Shown here piece after piece: positions 63,908-64,000 of a DNA stretch of 64,000 nucleotides. The notes beneath the pieces are model-generated. The model ran no database searches. It saw only the letters and a list, made by a program, of their open reading frames with translations, and was not told the DNA's origin. The position numbers and the translations under genes are program-made. The DNA comes from MFD04580-c1 sp963702995 (GTDB lineage: Bacteria; Planctomycetota; Phycisphaerae; Tepidisphaerales; Tepidisphaeraceae): NCBI GenBank assembly GCA_963702995.1, contig OY969783.1:2728001-2792000 (forward strand). Direction: 5' to 3'. Positions within the stretch are counted from its first letter, which is position 1, and the number at the start of each line of letters is the position of its first letter.

Positions 63908-64000
63908 CCCTTCGCCGCCTGCCAGGGCCGCCTGCCGATCGCTCGCGGCACGGCGGCGCCACCTTCACCTCTCAACGGTTTGTCGCGGCGGCGTCTCACC

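Overview
The window is a high-GC bacterial chromosome segment that looks like Planctomycetota, most likely the Phycisphaerae/Tepidisphaerales side. The main clue is the 890-residue surface protein at 10637-13309. Its N-terminal leader carries the planctomycete-type EPLEVRRMLAS motif followed by a CSLREAI-like beta-helix region. Other hints are a DUF1080 protein, paired bactofilins and many short dispersed palindromes. The taxonomic call is inference from protein style; there is no rRNA in the window.

Layout. 0.3-10 kb: LolA-like protein, AlaC-like aminotransferase, PpiC lipoprotein, secreted phosphodiesterase, ispD, tag, a secreted unknown, purE and a UvrC-like protein without an intact nuclease site. 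10-15.5 kb: the large surface protein, a graveyard of gene fragments, and a DUF1080 protein. 15.7-24.6 kb: a PAS/GAF/receiver signalling protein, then a surface-polysaccharide block (O-antigen ligase with TPRs, WecA-type phosphosugar transferase, NeuD-type acyltransferase) and two bactofilins separated by a 94-bp tandem hairpin array. 25-34 kb: guaA, an AAA ATPase, msrB, L-fuconate dehydratase, DUF2721 protein, miaE, a class V aminotransferase and sdhB. 34-48.8 kb: tsaE/thiL, RluD-type synthase, small unknowns, PhyH-like oxygenase, a MerR + VIT/vWA operon, ribBA, two GNAT proteins and a membrane coiled-coil protein. 49-64 kb: HEAT lipoprotein and lnt (overlapping), NAD-type isocitrate dehydrogenase, an orphan PglX-like methyltransferase, aconitase, a small Cys-pair protein, an FHA protein, clpS and a DHH phosphoesterase.

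Two features run through the window. First, about two dozen single-base indels break genes that are otherwise fully conserved. guaA alone has six, each cured by removing one G, and the corrected length is exactly in frame. This points to consensus sequencing error, so I annotate these as genes and give the repaired extent. The apparent ThiL-TsaE fusion is one product of such an error. Second, several families of dispersed palindromes sit in the intergenic gaps, and some abut or overlap the 3' ends of genes and supply their stop codons.

Several genes (guaA, miaE, sdhB, ribBA, merR, the RluD-type gene) have a promoter-like -35/-10 pair or a good -10 ending only 5-7 nt before the ATG, with no Shine-Dalgarno. 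This suggests leaderless transcription. TCA-cycle genes (acnA, isocitrate dehydrogenase, sdhB) are present but scattered. No tRNA, rRNA, CRISPR array, integrase or transposase was recognised.
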